Origin: Lactarius indigo
Lineage: Eukaryota > Basidiomycota > Agaricomycetes > Russulales > Russulaceae
Direction of reading: 5' to 3'
NCBI GenBank assembly: GCA_025766275.1
Contig: JAFKAC010000137.1
Span: 1-64,000, forward strand
Length of the DNA stretch: 64,000 nt
The position numbers were made by a program, and so were the translations under genes. Of this stretch, positions 48,213 through 60,250 are shown in pieces. Position 1 is the first letter of the stretch. The number at the start of each line of letters is the position of its first letter. The notes below the pieces were generated by a model. The model searched no databases. It worked only from the letters and a program-made list of their open reading frames with translations, and had not been told where the DNA came from.

Positions 48213-50223
48213 TCATAGCTTAAACCCGCCAGCAAGGCCCATCACATTCTTCGGGTCAATCACCTTCTTGATCGCATGCAACCTAGGTAGGTTCGCCCCA
48301 TAAATGTCTTCCAGCTGCGTGTCAAACAACGCGTAATTCGGGTACACAGACGCGTGCGACACATTTTGCCCATCCGCAACCGCCGCTGCGGTGACAGTAT
48401 CGGAGAAACTGCGCAGCCCCTTAGTTACAGTGTCGTCCAGGGAAGCATTATCGTATTTGAAAGAGACACCCGTAGGGAAGAGAGCGTGAGAACGGTCGGG
48501 TGGGTACGCAGAGGCGGGACCGTGAGAGAACAGATCCTTCAGAAATGGCTCAAAGGTGAATGCGACGGTGAGATTTGGATCTAGTGCTCCGATTTTTGCT
48601 CCCCAGAACTACAGACCCATGGTCGTTCAAAAAGATATAGGCGCATGCGACAAGATGGTGCTCACCAAGGTCTGATTCACGAATGCGTCGATAACAGACG
48701 GAGAGTACTGCGTGACTGAGATACCATTGACGCGACCTCTATTACCTTTTCATCAGCCATATTTTATCCCTAGACTCGACAAATGACCTACCGAAATGTT
48801 TTGGGAGAATTTATGGAGGAGGAACTGTTAAATATGTCAACGAATGATCTCGTCTTGACATCGGACTGAGTAGTCGGAATCGCCAAGAAGTCATCGAAAA
48901 TCCCAGGTGCGGGTGTAGGTGCATCATAGAAAATGAGAGCAGAGGATGTGGCCTGGATGGATGATATTTCCTGGTTTGTAAAGTGTAATATTGAAATGTA
49001 AGGACGTACCCTCGCCGGAGTGTAAATCACCCCACCGACATTCAATGTGGCCTTGGGGTCATTCTTCTGCTGGAACTTCAGGAGGGCTTCCTTCACCAAA
49101 TTCAATTGGTCTATATTGTAATGAAGAGTACCGCCCTATCAAACCGAGTCAGCTTTCGAGTATGGGAGTTACGTCAATCGCCGTTGCTGACCCAGACTTG
49201 GCCCTGGGGAACTGCCTTGTAAGTGAACTTAGTCACGATACCCTGTCATCAATGTCAATCAAACATCCTTCTCTATCGCTTTGCAAGGAAGTGTCGCACA
49301 AAGTTATTCCCTCCACCCTGAGAATACGGCGTCTCAGTGAAGCATCTCCCTCTGAGGTCCAAGTCCACTTACCCGAAGTGCGAACCATAAATCTTTATTG
49401 CTTTGTGTCACATTTGCAATGGTCCCGTTTGGTAGGACGAGCTCGTATCCCTCCATATTGTCGATGCTCAATCCGTACTGGTTGCTCAAGAAGGAATAAC
49501 CTGCGGCACGGAATCACAGTCAGTGGTCAGTGTCGTAGAACGAAGGTATCACCGACCGCCGCCCAATGTCAAACCAGAAACGCCGACTGTTGGTATGCGT
49601 CCTCCAACGACGTTGACTCCGGTTGAGTCGAGAGCTGCGTATACTTGGTCCCAAGTAACCCCAGGTCCAGCGTCAACGGTACCCGTAGCATTATTGAGCT
49701 CGATGTTGCTGAATCGGGTCAAGGAGATCTGGACCCCACTCGTGGAAGAGAAACCAGGATTAAGCGCATGTCCTCCGCCCTTCACCGCAAAAGGCGTGCG
49801 AGTGGATCCCAAGATGCGCAACTACCACGACATGCTGTGAGTGGCGACTATGGTTAGAGGGAACCAGAGGTACGTACGATAACCCCGACATCTGCTGCCG
49901 AGCCTGGCTCGACGGAGCACGCAGACACCTGGCTCGATGACACGATAGCATGCTCAACGTCTGCGTTATACTGGGTCGAGTCTTCAATCCTACATCAGTC
50001 CGGTGCTAAACGAAGACGAAGATGTGAGCCACGCACTGGGGTAGAACAGCTGAGAGGAATTGGAAATGGATGACGCGATTCTGCGACAGGCGCTTTGGTA
50101 CCTCCCTGGTGGTGTTGCTGTGAGAATAGAAGTATGCGAGAAGGACGCCAGAGAGAAGGCGACAACTAAGAAGGTTGTCGAGAGCATACTGTCGAGATAA
50201 AGGAGGTTATCTAGACTGGCCAT
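48213..50223 (-). CDS. Secreted FAD-linked oxidase, array copy H
   Basis: It starts at MASLDNLLYLDSMLSTTFLVV and ends GLAGGFKL. It keeps KGGGHALNPGFSSTSG, IPTVGVSGLTLGGG, SNQYGLSIDNMEGYELVLPNG (read in the next exon), the GGGNNF microexon, SSIQATSSALIFYDAPTP, APGIFDDFLAIPTTQSDVKTRSFVDIF, SAYPPDRSHALFP and YPNYALFDTQLEDIYGANLPRL. Features shared only with copy I are two extra residues in LNVGGVIYTPA, FYDAPTP in place of FYNAPTP, and PTTQSD in place of PTNQSD. H and I are therefore sister copies. Last-exon FWGAK differs from the usual FWGGK. No stop or frameshift found. Confidence 0.85.
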
Positions 50224-50737
50224 CGGTTTACAGCGCAGTCTTACCCTTTTATCCATCGTTTCACGCCGACGTAAGCTAGGAGCCGTGATCCGGAATGGAT
50301 CAATATCTACGGGATGTCAACTCGATAACCGGCGTCAGACTGCGCTGCTGGTGATCCATGGCCTCCACATCATATCGAGTGGGCCTAATCGAGGTCATGA
50401 TACCCTCTGAGGCGAGCGGACATAAGCATTTTGGAGCACCATGGATCTTCTTTCTTGAAGTGACAAATATCTAAGCAGAGGACTGGTAAAGCGATGCAAG
50501 GAGTGTACCACGGCAATAGCATCCAGAACTTGATTCAGAAGGCATCAGGCAATGACCCGACAAGGAACTATTCAAGCAGAAGGTAAGGATATCTGATGTA
50601 GAAATATGCCTGGGCCCATTTTGGGGGGTCGTCAGAAGTACAGGTCCCTTACACTGGCAGTTGCCTACACCCTCTGTGCGATTGGTGCGACGACGGAGCT
50701 CCATGAGCTCCGGCTCGTATAGCCGGGAGGAACACGG
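50224..50737. other. Upstream flank of copy H
   Basis: It contains the H core promoter and upstream element and is homologous to 46006-46518 in front of G. No gene is seen. Confidence 0.6.
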
Positions 50738-51790
50738 TGTCACGATCACGTGATGTTGTCACGCCAACGCCTTTCTCTCCTCGTCTCGTCCAACTCTTGC
50801 TTCTTCCCGGGCCCCACTGTACTTCCGCACCCCCGCTTTTACCCCCATACTCCACTGTAATTTCTTGAGGCTCCACAGGGATTCCCCTGTGCTCTGGGGA
50901 TTTCGCCCCCACGACACCACTTCCCCTTTGATTGCTCGATACTTGTCCTGTTGTGTTTCATCGTGTACAACTCGAAAATTGCGGTCACGCAGCATGGGCA
51001 AGTTCCCCATATCGGTCTCACGTTTCTAGTCCTACCGAGTCCTACCGCACACCTCTTCACTACCTCGTCATCGATCTCCACGCTCTTCGTCGCTCTTCCC
51101 ATCCACACGCCCTCTCTCTATCCATCACTCATTTCATCCCCGTATATGGACAACGACAATGCTGATTCCCTGAAAACTAGCACCTAGGTCACCTGAAGAT
51201 AGGCCACGTGTCCTCGTGCCTTGCCTTTGTTCGCTAGGCCCTCTGTTCTCGTCATATCGTCTTCTCACCATCGTTATCGACCTTTCATCTGTCACCTCGT
51301 TTCGCCCATAGAACGCCTCGACACGGTTCCTTTGTCTCTGGAAAGGGCGTGAAATGTTCTAATAATAATCACGCACCATATTTTGTCATGATGCTAGCCT
51401 CGGTTCGTAATATCTCCATATCTCGTACTGGGCTCCCTTTGTCCCTGCGTCTCCCTGTCTTTGGACCTATGCCACCATCTCCTTCTCCTTGTTGTCGAAT
51501 ATACCAGCACCATGTTACCCCGTTTCTCACCGTTCGCCTTTTGTAAATAAGGTCAGGCCACTCGATGCCACCCGGAATTCTCGCAGGTGACAACCCTCAT
51601 CCTCCTTGACTCGCTCATCTTTCGCTTCCCTCGTCGATTCACGCTTGCGCTCGCAACATGTTGTTCGCTCTCTTCATCTTCGCGTTCTCGCTTGGACCAT
51701 CTCGGCATCCTGATGGCATGCGTCATCGATGCACCACCGGGAGGCAGAATGAATCAAGGAATGGACAACATCATTGAATTATTGCTCAAG
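50738..51790. mobile_element. LTR-like repeat, copy 2
   Basis: It starts with the same TGTCACGATCACGTGAT and is colinear with 46519-47560, with small indels. The flanks are also homologous (upstream flank of an oxidase), so it arose by segmental duplication together with the neighbouring oxidase. Confidence 0.38.
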
Positions 51791-52558
51791 TTGGATGAGG
51801 CATCATTGTGACTGTTCGTGGATCGTTCACGGACGGGTAATTACTAATTGCGTAGGTTGTCGTATCGTACTACCGTACCGTATTCTACGTTCTTTTGTTT
51901 TACGATACAGTACATTCATATGCCATTACGACCAGTTGCTACGACTGTCAGACGGTCACGGTGCGAAGCACTTGCGGAACCCAACTCGGACCTTGCAGAC
52001 GGCCCGGGGCTAAATATAGGATAGAAACTTCGGCTAACCAACGACACCTCCGTTGATGTCATTGAACGATGAAGCTCGATGAAGATATGAAACTCCAGAG
52101 ATGAATACCGTGCCAATAATAGCCTTGTTCTCACTAGCAGGGAAGTCGGAGAAACGATTCGAATGCAGGGGTGTTTCGGCGGCCCGGGCTATCTTTCACG
52201 CGATTCAGTAGGTTCGGGAGCTCAGGCCTGCGACTGGGACCTTGGCACCGATGTCGACTCATCCTATTATTCTTGAGTGAGAACCCAATCAGATGAGACA
52301 GGAACAGTACATTTTCGTTGTTCGGGTGCAAGACTAAATGTGAGCAAAGCACGTTGAAGATGAAGACACTTCTAGAAGCTTCGTCCCACTAGCCGAGCCT
52401 GGTCTCGCCTGGGTCTCAAGAGTTAGACAAAGAACCACACTTGGGAGTCAACTAGTAAACCATATACAGTAATTATGCAATGTTCCATTCACACGACCCA
52501 CAACAACCGGAAAAGGAGGACCGGGATCCAGTATTAAGGACTCCATCTGAGTCGTTCT
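51791..52558. other. Spacer between LTR-like repeat 2 and the copy-stub
   Basis: It includes segments shared with the F-G spacer (about 51860-51970 against 43490-43680) and with the D and E upstream spacers (52000-52100 against 30650-30740 and 36475-36560). From about 52260 it is the usual 3' flank of an oxidase copy. No gene is seen. Confidence 0.6.
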
Positions 52559-52712
52559 TCATATTTTGAACCCGCCAGCAAGGCCCATCACATTCTTCGG
52601 GTCAACCGCCTTCTTGATAGCTTGCAGCCTAGGTAGATTCGCTCCATAAATGTCTTCCAGCGGCGTGTCAAGCAATGCGTAATTGGTACACTGCCGCATG
52701 CGGAACATTTTT
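52559..52712 (-). pseudogene. Stub of an oxidase last exon, cut by the amidase block
   Basis: Only the last 50 or so codons of an oxidase copy remain on the minus strand (SNYALLDTPLEDIYGANLPRL-like, ending GLAGGFKI). Small indels occur near 52685-52705. At about 52712 the match to the oxidases stops and the match to the amidase upstream block (37805 on) begins. The rest of this oxidase is missing. Confidence 0.85.
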
Positions 52713-52979
52713 TCGAACGAACAACGATACTGCTATTGGTTGCGGTGACGGCTGTACCTCTATCCTGAAGACCTGTGCCAGTGGCCCCGGTGATTCTCTG
52801 ATGCGACCAAAATTGAGTCACGTGTCAGCCGGCAACATCGACGAGTTCCGTGCATGTTTATCTACTCACGCACTCATGGTCAAAGAGAAAACACCCGAGT
52901 CAGTCGTGTGAAAGTATTCTTTGACGCCCAGAGTGTCCTACAAGAGGGAGACAATCAGCCCGACGCATATTGAGCCCAC
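52713..52979 (+). promoter_or_regulatory. Amidase 2 upstream region (duplicate of 37805-38072)
   Basis: It is nearly identical to the 270 bases in front of amidase 1, which places the left edge of the duplicated block here. It presumably holds the amidase promoter; no named element is visible. Confidence 0.6.
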
Positions 52980-54994
52980 ATGCAACGAAATACCAGTAGA
53001 CGCAGGGTGTCGGTCTTATGGACCATCTTCCTATTCCTGACCTTTCAACTCCTGCTCTGTGGTGGGTCAAGTGGAGGTACTGTTACGCCTCACCATGTTC
53101 AACTGCCTGACCTTTACGAGGCATCAATCGCTGAGCTGCAGCACGGACTGGAAAATGGGCAGTTCACGAGCGTTGACCTCGTCAAGGTGCCTCCCCCATC
53201 CAGCGTTCCTCCTATGGGTACTCACTCGTTTCCTTTCACAGGCTTACTTCGCCCGCATCGAGGAGGTAAACCTGCAAGGACCCACCCTCCGCGCTGTCAT
53301 CGAGCTCAACCCAAGCGCGCTCGAGCAGGCAGCAAAGCTTGATCATGAACGCAGGACACTGGGTCCGCGTGGTCCGCTCCATGGAATTCCAATCTTGCTC
53401 AAGGACAACATTGCCACCCGCGCAAGTGAAGGTACGCACCCTTCTCCGACGTGCCCGAGGACGCACAAAATTCACTGTCACCCCGTGTAGGCATGAATAC
53501 CACCGCAGGTTCATTTGCGCTGCTCGGCTCGATCCCACCACGCGATGCGACAGTTGCTGCCAAACTGCGTGCAGCTGGCGCTATACTGCTGGGAAAGGCC
53601 AATCTCTCCGAATGGGCGAACTTCCGTGGTAATGTTCCATCGGGCTTCTCGGGCCGAGGTGGACAAGCGACCAGTCCGTATTTCCCGCTCGCCGACCCCT
53701 CGGGATCATCTTCCGGCTCGGGGATTGCTAGCGCGATTGGACTCGCGGCTGCAGCGCTAGGATCTGAGACCGACGGTTCAATCATTTCTCCGAGTAGTCG
53801 TCAGAATCTGGTAGGCATCAAGCCAACGGTGGGATTGACCTCTCGTGCAGGCGGTACGCGTCCGTGTATAATACACGCAGCTGTCCTCCATTGATGGTTC
53901 ACAGTTATACCGATCTCGGAGAACCAGGACACCGTTGGCCCAATGGCGCGGAGCGTTACCGATGCCGCCATCATCCTCACTACTATTGCGGGACGCGATC
54001 TGCTCGACAACTTTACTCTCGCGGCCCCCGCCCGTGTTCCAGATTTCTCCAAGGCCCTGAGGAAGGACGCTCTCAAAGGTGTACGTTTAGGAGTTCCTCG
54101 GCTCTTTATGAGTGGCGATCCCAACATCAACAATGCTTTCAATGCATCACTGCTCACACTCGCGAAACTCGGTGCTACCATCGTCGACCCTGCAGAATTC
54201 CCGGACGCAAATGAACTACTTGCATCCAATGACGAAACCATTGTTCTCAATACGGACTTCAAGGTAGTGTGGACCATAGCCTGACCCGCAACATCTCTCA
54301 TCGAAAAGAATTTGGTCAGGTGGACGTGGAGAAGTACATCTCCGGGCTCATTAAAGTTCCCACGGGGGTGAAAACACTGGCAGACCTGATTGCGTTCAAT
54401 ATCGCTCATGCGTCTCAAGAGCTAATTCCACCTTTCTGGAAGGATCAGTCTCAGTACGTGTGCACTCGTGTCGTTTCGAGACAACTCCGCCAACACAAAT
54501 GGCAGGTTCATTGCGGCAGAGAACACTACTCGAGACGCGGCCTACTTTGCAGCGTTGGCAGCCGACCATGATCTCGGGCGGACTCGTGGGATCGATGCCA
54601 CGCTCGCCAAGTTCAAGCTAGACGCAATCATCCTTCCTACCGATGGTACGCTTATCTCCCTCTTCACTCTGTCTCGCCCCGCCTAGAGACGGTTTCTGTA
54701 GGGTTCGCCTCGAGACCTGCTGCGGTGGCAGGCTATCCGGTTGTTACTGTTCCGCTTGGGTTCCAGCCTGATACCGTTGTGGCGACGCCTGCTCGGCCAA
54801 CGATCAACAGGGCACCAGGGTTACCGTTTGGGCTTTCGTTCGTCGGGACTGCATTCAGCGAGTTCAAGTTAGTTGGATACGCATTTGCGTATGAACAAGC
54901 GACACATACTCGATTGAAGAGGCTGGCCTTCCCCGAGGCGATACCAAAGACTCAGCTGGTGGACGTCATGGAGAAAGGATATTCTTGTGTATAA
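52980..54994 (+). CDS. Secreted amidase (amidase signature family), copy 2
   Basis: It has the same seven-exon structure as copy 1 and is nearly identical in protein, with the same signal peptide and catalytic Lys (GIPILLKDNIAT), cis-Ser (DPSGSSSGSG) and nucleophile Ser (GSETDGSIISP). Differences are mostly substitutions: GFASRPAAVAGYP in place of GFASGPAAVAGYP, LFMSGDPNINNAFNAS in place of LFLSGNPNIDNAFNAS, and a C-terminus extended by five residues (GYSCV) because the copy-1 stop is lost. The Gly to Arg change sits next to a conserved family region and could alter activity. No inactivating lesion was seen. It is convergent with oxidase I, 663 bp downstream. Confidence 0.92.
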
Positions 54995-55657
54995 AAGGAA
55001 TATCCTTGTTTACGTGTTCCGGGTAGACAAAGCATGGATTCGCCCCCTCTCCTTTGCGATCAAACTGACAAACACGGAGTGATGCAGTTCTACCTGCTCT
55101 CGCCTGCCAGTGCGATCTAACCGATCGAGCTGAACCAGCCTTAGACATCACTGTGCCGTAAGCCTGTGAAATTGATAGAAACATGGGACCTGAGATTTGG
55201 TACCCTTCGGAGTGAACTGCAAAGGATGAGAACTTGGAATGGTGGTGCGGGTGGTGGACAAGTGGGCTATGATAGACACGGTACTCGCAAACACTGAGAT
55301 CAGGTGAGGCGCACGCCCAGGCCGAGCTGCTCAGGGACTCGGGCAACTCTCGGACGCCTGTGACGGTCTTGGCCGAATCACCTCCGCATTCGAATCATAT
55401 CTACGACCTCCCTGCCAGTGATTACGCAATCGGATGCCACATGAACAGCGACAAGCATGTTGAGAATGAAGACACTTCTAAAGTTTCGTCCCACTAACGT
55501 CTCGTCTGGGCCTCAAGGACGAGAAAGGGGATCATAATGGGGGATCGATTAGTAAGTCATATACAGTATCTATTAAATGACCCATTCACAGGGCCCACAA
55601 CGACAGGAAAAGGAGGATTGTGATTCAGTATTAAAGACTTTCCTTCCGAGTCATTCT
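54995..55657. other. Spacer between amidase 2 and oxidase I
   Basis: Duplicate of 40071-40700; from about 55100 it is also closely similar to 47626-48212. No gene is seen. Confidence 0.65.
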
Positions 55658-57668
55658 TCATAGCTTAAAACCGCCAGCAAGGCCCATCACATTCTTTGGG
55701 TCAACCGTCTTCTTGATCGCATGCAGCCTAGGTAGGTTCGCCCCATAAAGGTCTTCCAGCGGTGTGTCAAACAATGCGTAATTCGGGTACACAGCCGCAT
55801 GCGAAACATTTTGCCCATCTGCAACCGCCGCTGCGGTGGCTGTATCGGAGAAACTCCGGACCGCCTTACTTACAGTGTCGTCCAGGGAAGCATTGCTGTA
55901 TGCGAAAGTGAGCGCCGTGGGGAAGAGAGCGTGAGAACGGTCGGGTGGGTACGCAGAGGCGGAACCGTGAGAGAACAGATCCTTGAGAAATGGCTCGAAG
56001 GTGAGCGCGACGGTGACATTTGGATCTAGTGCTCCGATTTTCCCACCCCAGAACTATAAACGCACGGTCGTTCAGAAAGATATAGACGCATGCGACAAGA
56101 TGGTGCCCACCAAAGTCTGATTCAAGAATGCGTCGATAACAGACGGAGAGTACTGCGTGACTGAGATACCGTTGACCCGACCTCTGTACCTTTACATCAG
56201 CCATATTTTATCCCCAAAGTCGACAAATGACCGACCGAGATGTTTTGGGAGAATTTATGAAGGAGAAGCTGTTAAATATGTCAACGAATGATCTCGTCTT
56301 GACATCGGACTGAGTAGTTGGAATCGCCAAGAAGTCATCGAAAATCCCAGGTGCGGGTGTAGGTGCATCATAGAAAATGAGAGCAGTGGATATGGCCTGG
56401 ATGGATGATATTTCCTGGTTCATAACGGAATATATTGAAACGTGAGGACGTACCCCCGCTGGAGTGTAAATCACCCCGCCGACATTCAATGCGGCCTTGG
56501 GGTCATTCTTCTGCTGGAACTTCAGGAGGGCTTCCTTCACCAAATCCAATTGGTTTATATTATAGTTAAGAGTACCGCCCTATCAAACTGAGTCAGCTCT
56601 CGAGTATGGGAGTTACGTCAATCGGTATTACTGACCCAGACTTGGCCCTGGGGAACCGTCTTGTAAGTGAACTTAGTCACGATACCCTGTCATCAAATGT
56701 CAATCAAACATCCTTTTCTATCACCTTGCAAGGAAGTGTCACACAAAGTTATTCCCTCCACCCTGAGAATACGGCGTCTCAGTAAAGCATCTCCCACTGA
56801 GGTCCAAGTCCACTTACCCGAAGTGCGAACCATAAATCTTTATCACTTTGTGTCACATTTGTAACGGTTCCGTTTGGTAGCACGAGCTCGTATCCTGCCA
56901 TATTGTCGATGCTCAATCCGTACTGGTTGCTCAAGAAGGAATAGCCTACAACACCGAATCACAGTCAGCGATCAGTGTCGTAGAATGAAGGTATCACCGA
57001 CCGCCGCCTAATGTCAAACCGGAAACACCGACAGTAGGTATGCGCCCTCCAACGACGTTGACTCCTGTTGAGTCGAGAGCTGCGTATACTTGGTCCCAAG
57101 TAACCCCAGGTCCAGCGTCAACGGTACCCGTAGCGTTATTGAGCCTGATGTCGCTGAATCGGGTCAAGGAAATCTGGACCCCGCTCGTGGAAGAGAAACC
57201 AGGATTAAGCGCATGTCCTCCGCCCTTCACCGCAAAAGGCGTGCGAGTGGATCCCAAGATGCGCAACTACCACGACATGCTGTGAGTGGCGACCATGGTT
57301 AGAGGGAACCAGAGGTACGTACAATAACCCCGACATCTGCTGCTGAACCTGGCTCGACGGAGCAGGCAGACACCTGGCTGGACGAGACGATAGCATGCTC
57401 AACGTCAGCGTTATACTGGGTCGAGTCTTCAATTCTACGTCAGTCCGGTACCAAACGAAGACGAACATGTGAGCCACGCACTGGGGTAGAACAACTGAGA
57501 GGAATTGGAAATGGATGACGCGATTCTGCGACAGGCGCTTTGGTACCCCCCTGAGGGTGTTGCTGTGAGAATAGAAGCATGCGAGAAGGACGCCATTGAG
57601 AAGGCGACAACTAAGAAAGCTGTCGAGAGCATATTGTCGAGAGAAAGGAGATTATCGAGACTGACCAT
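55658..57668 (-). CDS. Secreted FAD-linked oxidase, array copy I
   Basis: It starts at MVSLDNLLSLDNMLSTAFLVV and ends GLAGGFKL with the stop at 55658-55660. It has KGGGHALNPGFSSTSG, IPTVGVSGLTLGGG, YGLSIDNM, DLWFALR, the GGGNNF microexon, LNVGGVIYTPAGV, IFYDAPTPAPGIFDDFLAIPTTQSDVKTRSFVDIF, FWGGKIGALDPN, SAYPPDRSHALFP, YPNYALFDTPLEDLYGANLPRL and DPKNVMGLAGGFKL. It is the sister of copy H. No stop or frameshift was found. It is the last oxidase of the array. Only one oxidase-type spacer follows it. Confidence 0.86.
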
Positions 57669-60250
57669 TGGTTCACAGCACATTCTTACCCTTTTATTCA
57701 TCGTTTCACGCCGACGTAAGCTAGGAGCCGTGATCCGGAGTGGATTAATGTCTACGGGATGTCAACTCGACAGCCGGTGTCAGACTGCGCTGCTGGTGAT
57801 CCACGGCCTCCATATCATATCGAGTGGGCCTAATGGAGGTCGTAATACTCTCCGAAGCGAGCGGAGATGAGCATTTCGAAGCACCATAGATCTTCTTTCT
57901 TGATGGCGATAAATATCTAAGCCTTGGGAGCGTACAACGATAACATGATCCAGAAAGTATATCCGGCAACTTGCACGACCTTACGAGAAACCCATCCAAT
58001 TGAAATGATGGCGATGGATGGGTGGATCCTTACGTGAGGATTGGAACGATATCACTGCCTTATGACCAAGCTTATGCCGTACTCATGACCCAGTCACGTC
58101 GATTGGTGGGAGCCGGCTTTCGTTCTCCCGTCCATTCTTTCACCTTTGTATCATTAACAGAAGGCGACACGCTTAGGCGATGCGGCCAACAGATGCTCGG
58201 CTGCTGCTGCGGTGTCAGCTATAAAGACTCAAAAGTCCATTCCATACCAAACACTACCTGCATGCGATCGAGCAGTGATCAAGCCGGAGGACAGCTTGGC
58301 CGCATGGAGCTGGGCATGAATTGTTTCATGCTTTCCTATTACGTACAGTACAGTATGCTTTGTAGTCATCCTTGATGCACCTCGATGACTGAGCGAGCAC
58401 AAAATTTTGGATGAGCATACATGACTCATATGAGGTCTGGCCATGAAACGCGGGGATTGACGAGCGGCGAGCGGCGCCGTTTCCAGAGTACAGCATACTG
58501 TACAGTCATCAAGGAAATGGAGATACAGCAATTATTATTTCCACTGCTGTCTGAGCGGAAACTGCACGGAGCTCACTAGCAGAAGATGTGCGACGATAAC
58601 TGAGTCTGACCTACGATGGGCGGCCCATCATGGGCTTCTAACACCACGCCACATCGTGAAACGGAGGAACGGCTCGGGTACCCCTCCTGATCAATGATGG
58701 AGTAAGGGAGCAGGAGCAGGGACCATGACAAGGTAGATTGGGGCGGCAACAGCCTGAGTCCCACAGAGTGCGAAGAAACCGCTGCGACCTTCAATTTGGG
58801 TCAGTTATATCCAATATAGTCCTCAGTCACACGTCACACGTCACACGACATGTGACAATGAGAAACGGAGTCACGGCCTGAGTTCCTGCCCAGTCTCAGG
58901 CTCTATCATAGCACTTGGCTTTATTCCGGTGAGGATCATCCTCTTGGCCCGGTCAAAGACTGACAGGCCCGGGGATTCCTTGTAGGCTGCACGGTTCCGG
59001 ATCCCCGCAGAAGATCTGCAAGCTCTTACGGCTTCTTTGTTGGAACCCGGACCAGAGTTAAGTCTGGGCTGCCATATCTAGCGCGTTTATGGAAGAGCAC
59101 GCGATCCCCGTTCGTTTGAACTTATGCTATGGCTTTAGTTAAGTTACCAGCTTCTGGCACGAATTTATAATCTAATTTGTTCAGGGAATAGCCTTGTTCC
59201 ATTGAACTACGTTGGTTGGCAGGCTGATTCTCTCGCAATTGGGAGGGATCCGGTATGTAGCAATGCCTTTCCTGATATGGACTAACTCGTTTTCTGCGCG
59301 TTCTGTGACGTTGCATGTACCGTCCTCACACGACGTGCATAGGCATAGATGGGCAGAGTGTACACGCTATTGTAAGGTAGTCGCATCGACAACACGACAC
59401 CGCACCTCTTACCTTACGTCGTTTTCCCGCGTCACTGCGTCCCTTGGGTGATTTCCCGTCGCACTTCAACTTGGGATGCGTGCGAAGGTATGGCGCACTA
59501 GATGTGGAGCCTTCGCACCACGCGCGAAACTCACCGCGCGCAACGTGGTCAACGGCACTTGTTCAGAACACTGTCTTGGACTTTCTCCATCTTAACATTG
59601 CGTCATCGTCAGTGCGCTTTCGACTGACTACAAAATAGCATGGTGGCTGTTGACGACGAGCGCGAGGAATATCCCATTCTCCCCGGGTTTTCCTCGCCAA
59701 TCACTCAACGAGTCCCGAGGCTACGACCGGTCTTGATCCTTTGTCCTTCTTAGTCTCTGACTTACCCCAGAATATAATGTTTTTTATTCTAAAAAAAAAG
59801 AAGCCCACCTGACGGGCTTCCAGTCTGATTCGAAACAGACCCAGGCCGAATGCAAAGCGCTCAAAGAAGGCAGATATTTTACGAGATGGTGGACTAGTTT
59901 GATGTAACTTACCAGATTTCCAAAAGAGGCTGCTGCCGCGGCCAATAGCTTCCATCACTCCATGGCCTGGGAAAGATTGTAGTCATTCCTGGTTCAATCC
60001 TATCATATCCCCTGCTAGTGTAAGTGGAGGTGACTTGCTCTTGTCTGCGAAGGTGTGAACTGATCCGTGCCTGTGGCTTGAAATAATCTATTCTTACAAA
60101 GGCTCCTCAGGATCCTCAACGGTGTGGCCTGGGCCTATCTGAGTCCGTTCAGAACAATAGGCGATCTACACTTGATCGATCTCTATCCACCGTGGAGATA
60201 CTGAATCACCCTCGGCTTCAAATCGTTTCTCCGACGGCAATCGGATGCTT
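57669..60250. other. Terminal spacer of the array (third copy of the spacer block)
   Basis: 57669-58020 is the usual upstream flank. About 58080-60240 matches 30840-33650 in order, with indels. In the D-E interval this block is followed by oxidase E; here the match stops near 60240 and no oxidase follows, so the array boundary or a lost copy lies here. A short hairpin, GAAGCCC..GGGCTTC, occurs near 59800-59820. Confidence 0.65.

Noticed and set aside
59795..59825. Hairpin GAAGCCC..GGGCTTC after an A run, like a bacterial terminator
   Set aside because: The window is fungal, and homologous spacers at 27.4 and 33.2 kb do not keep the stem.
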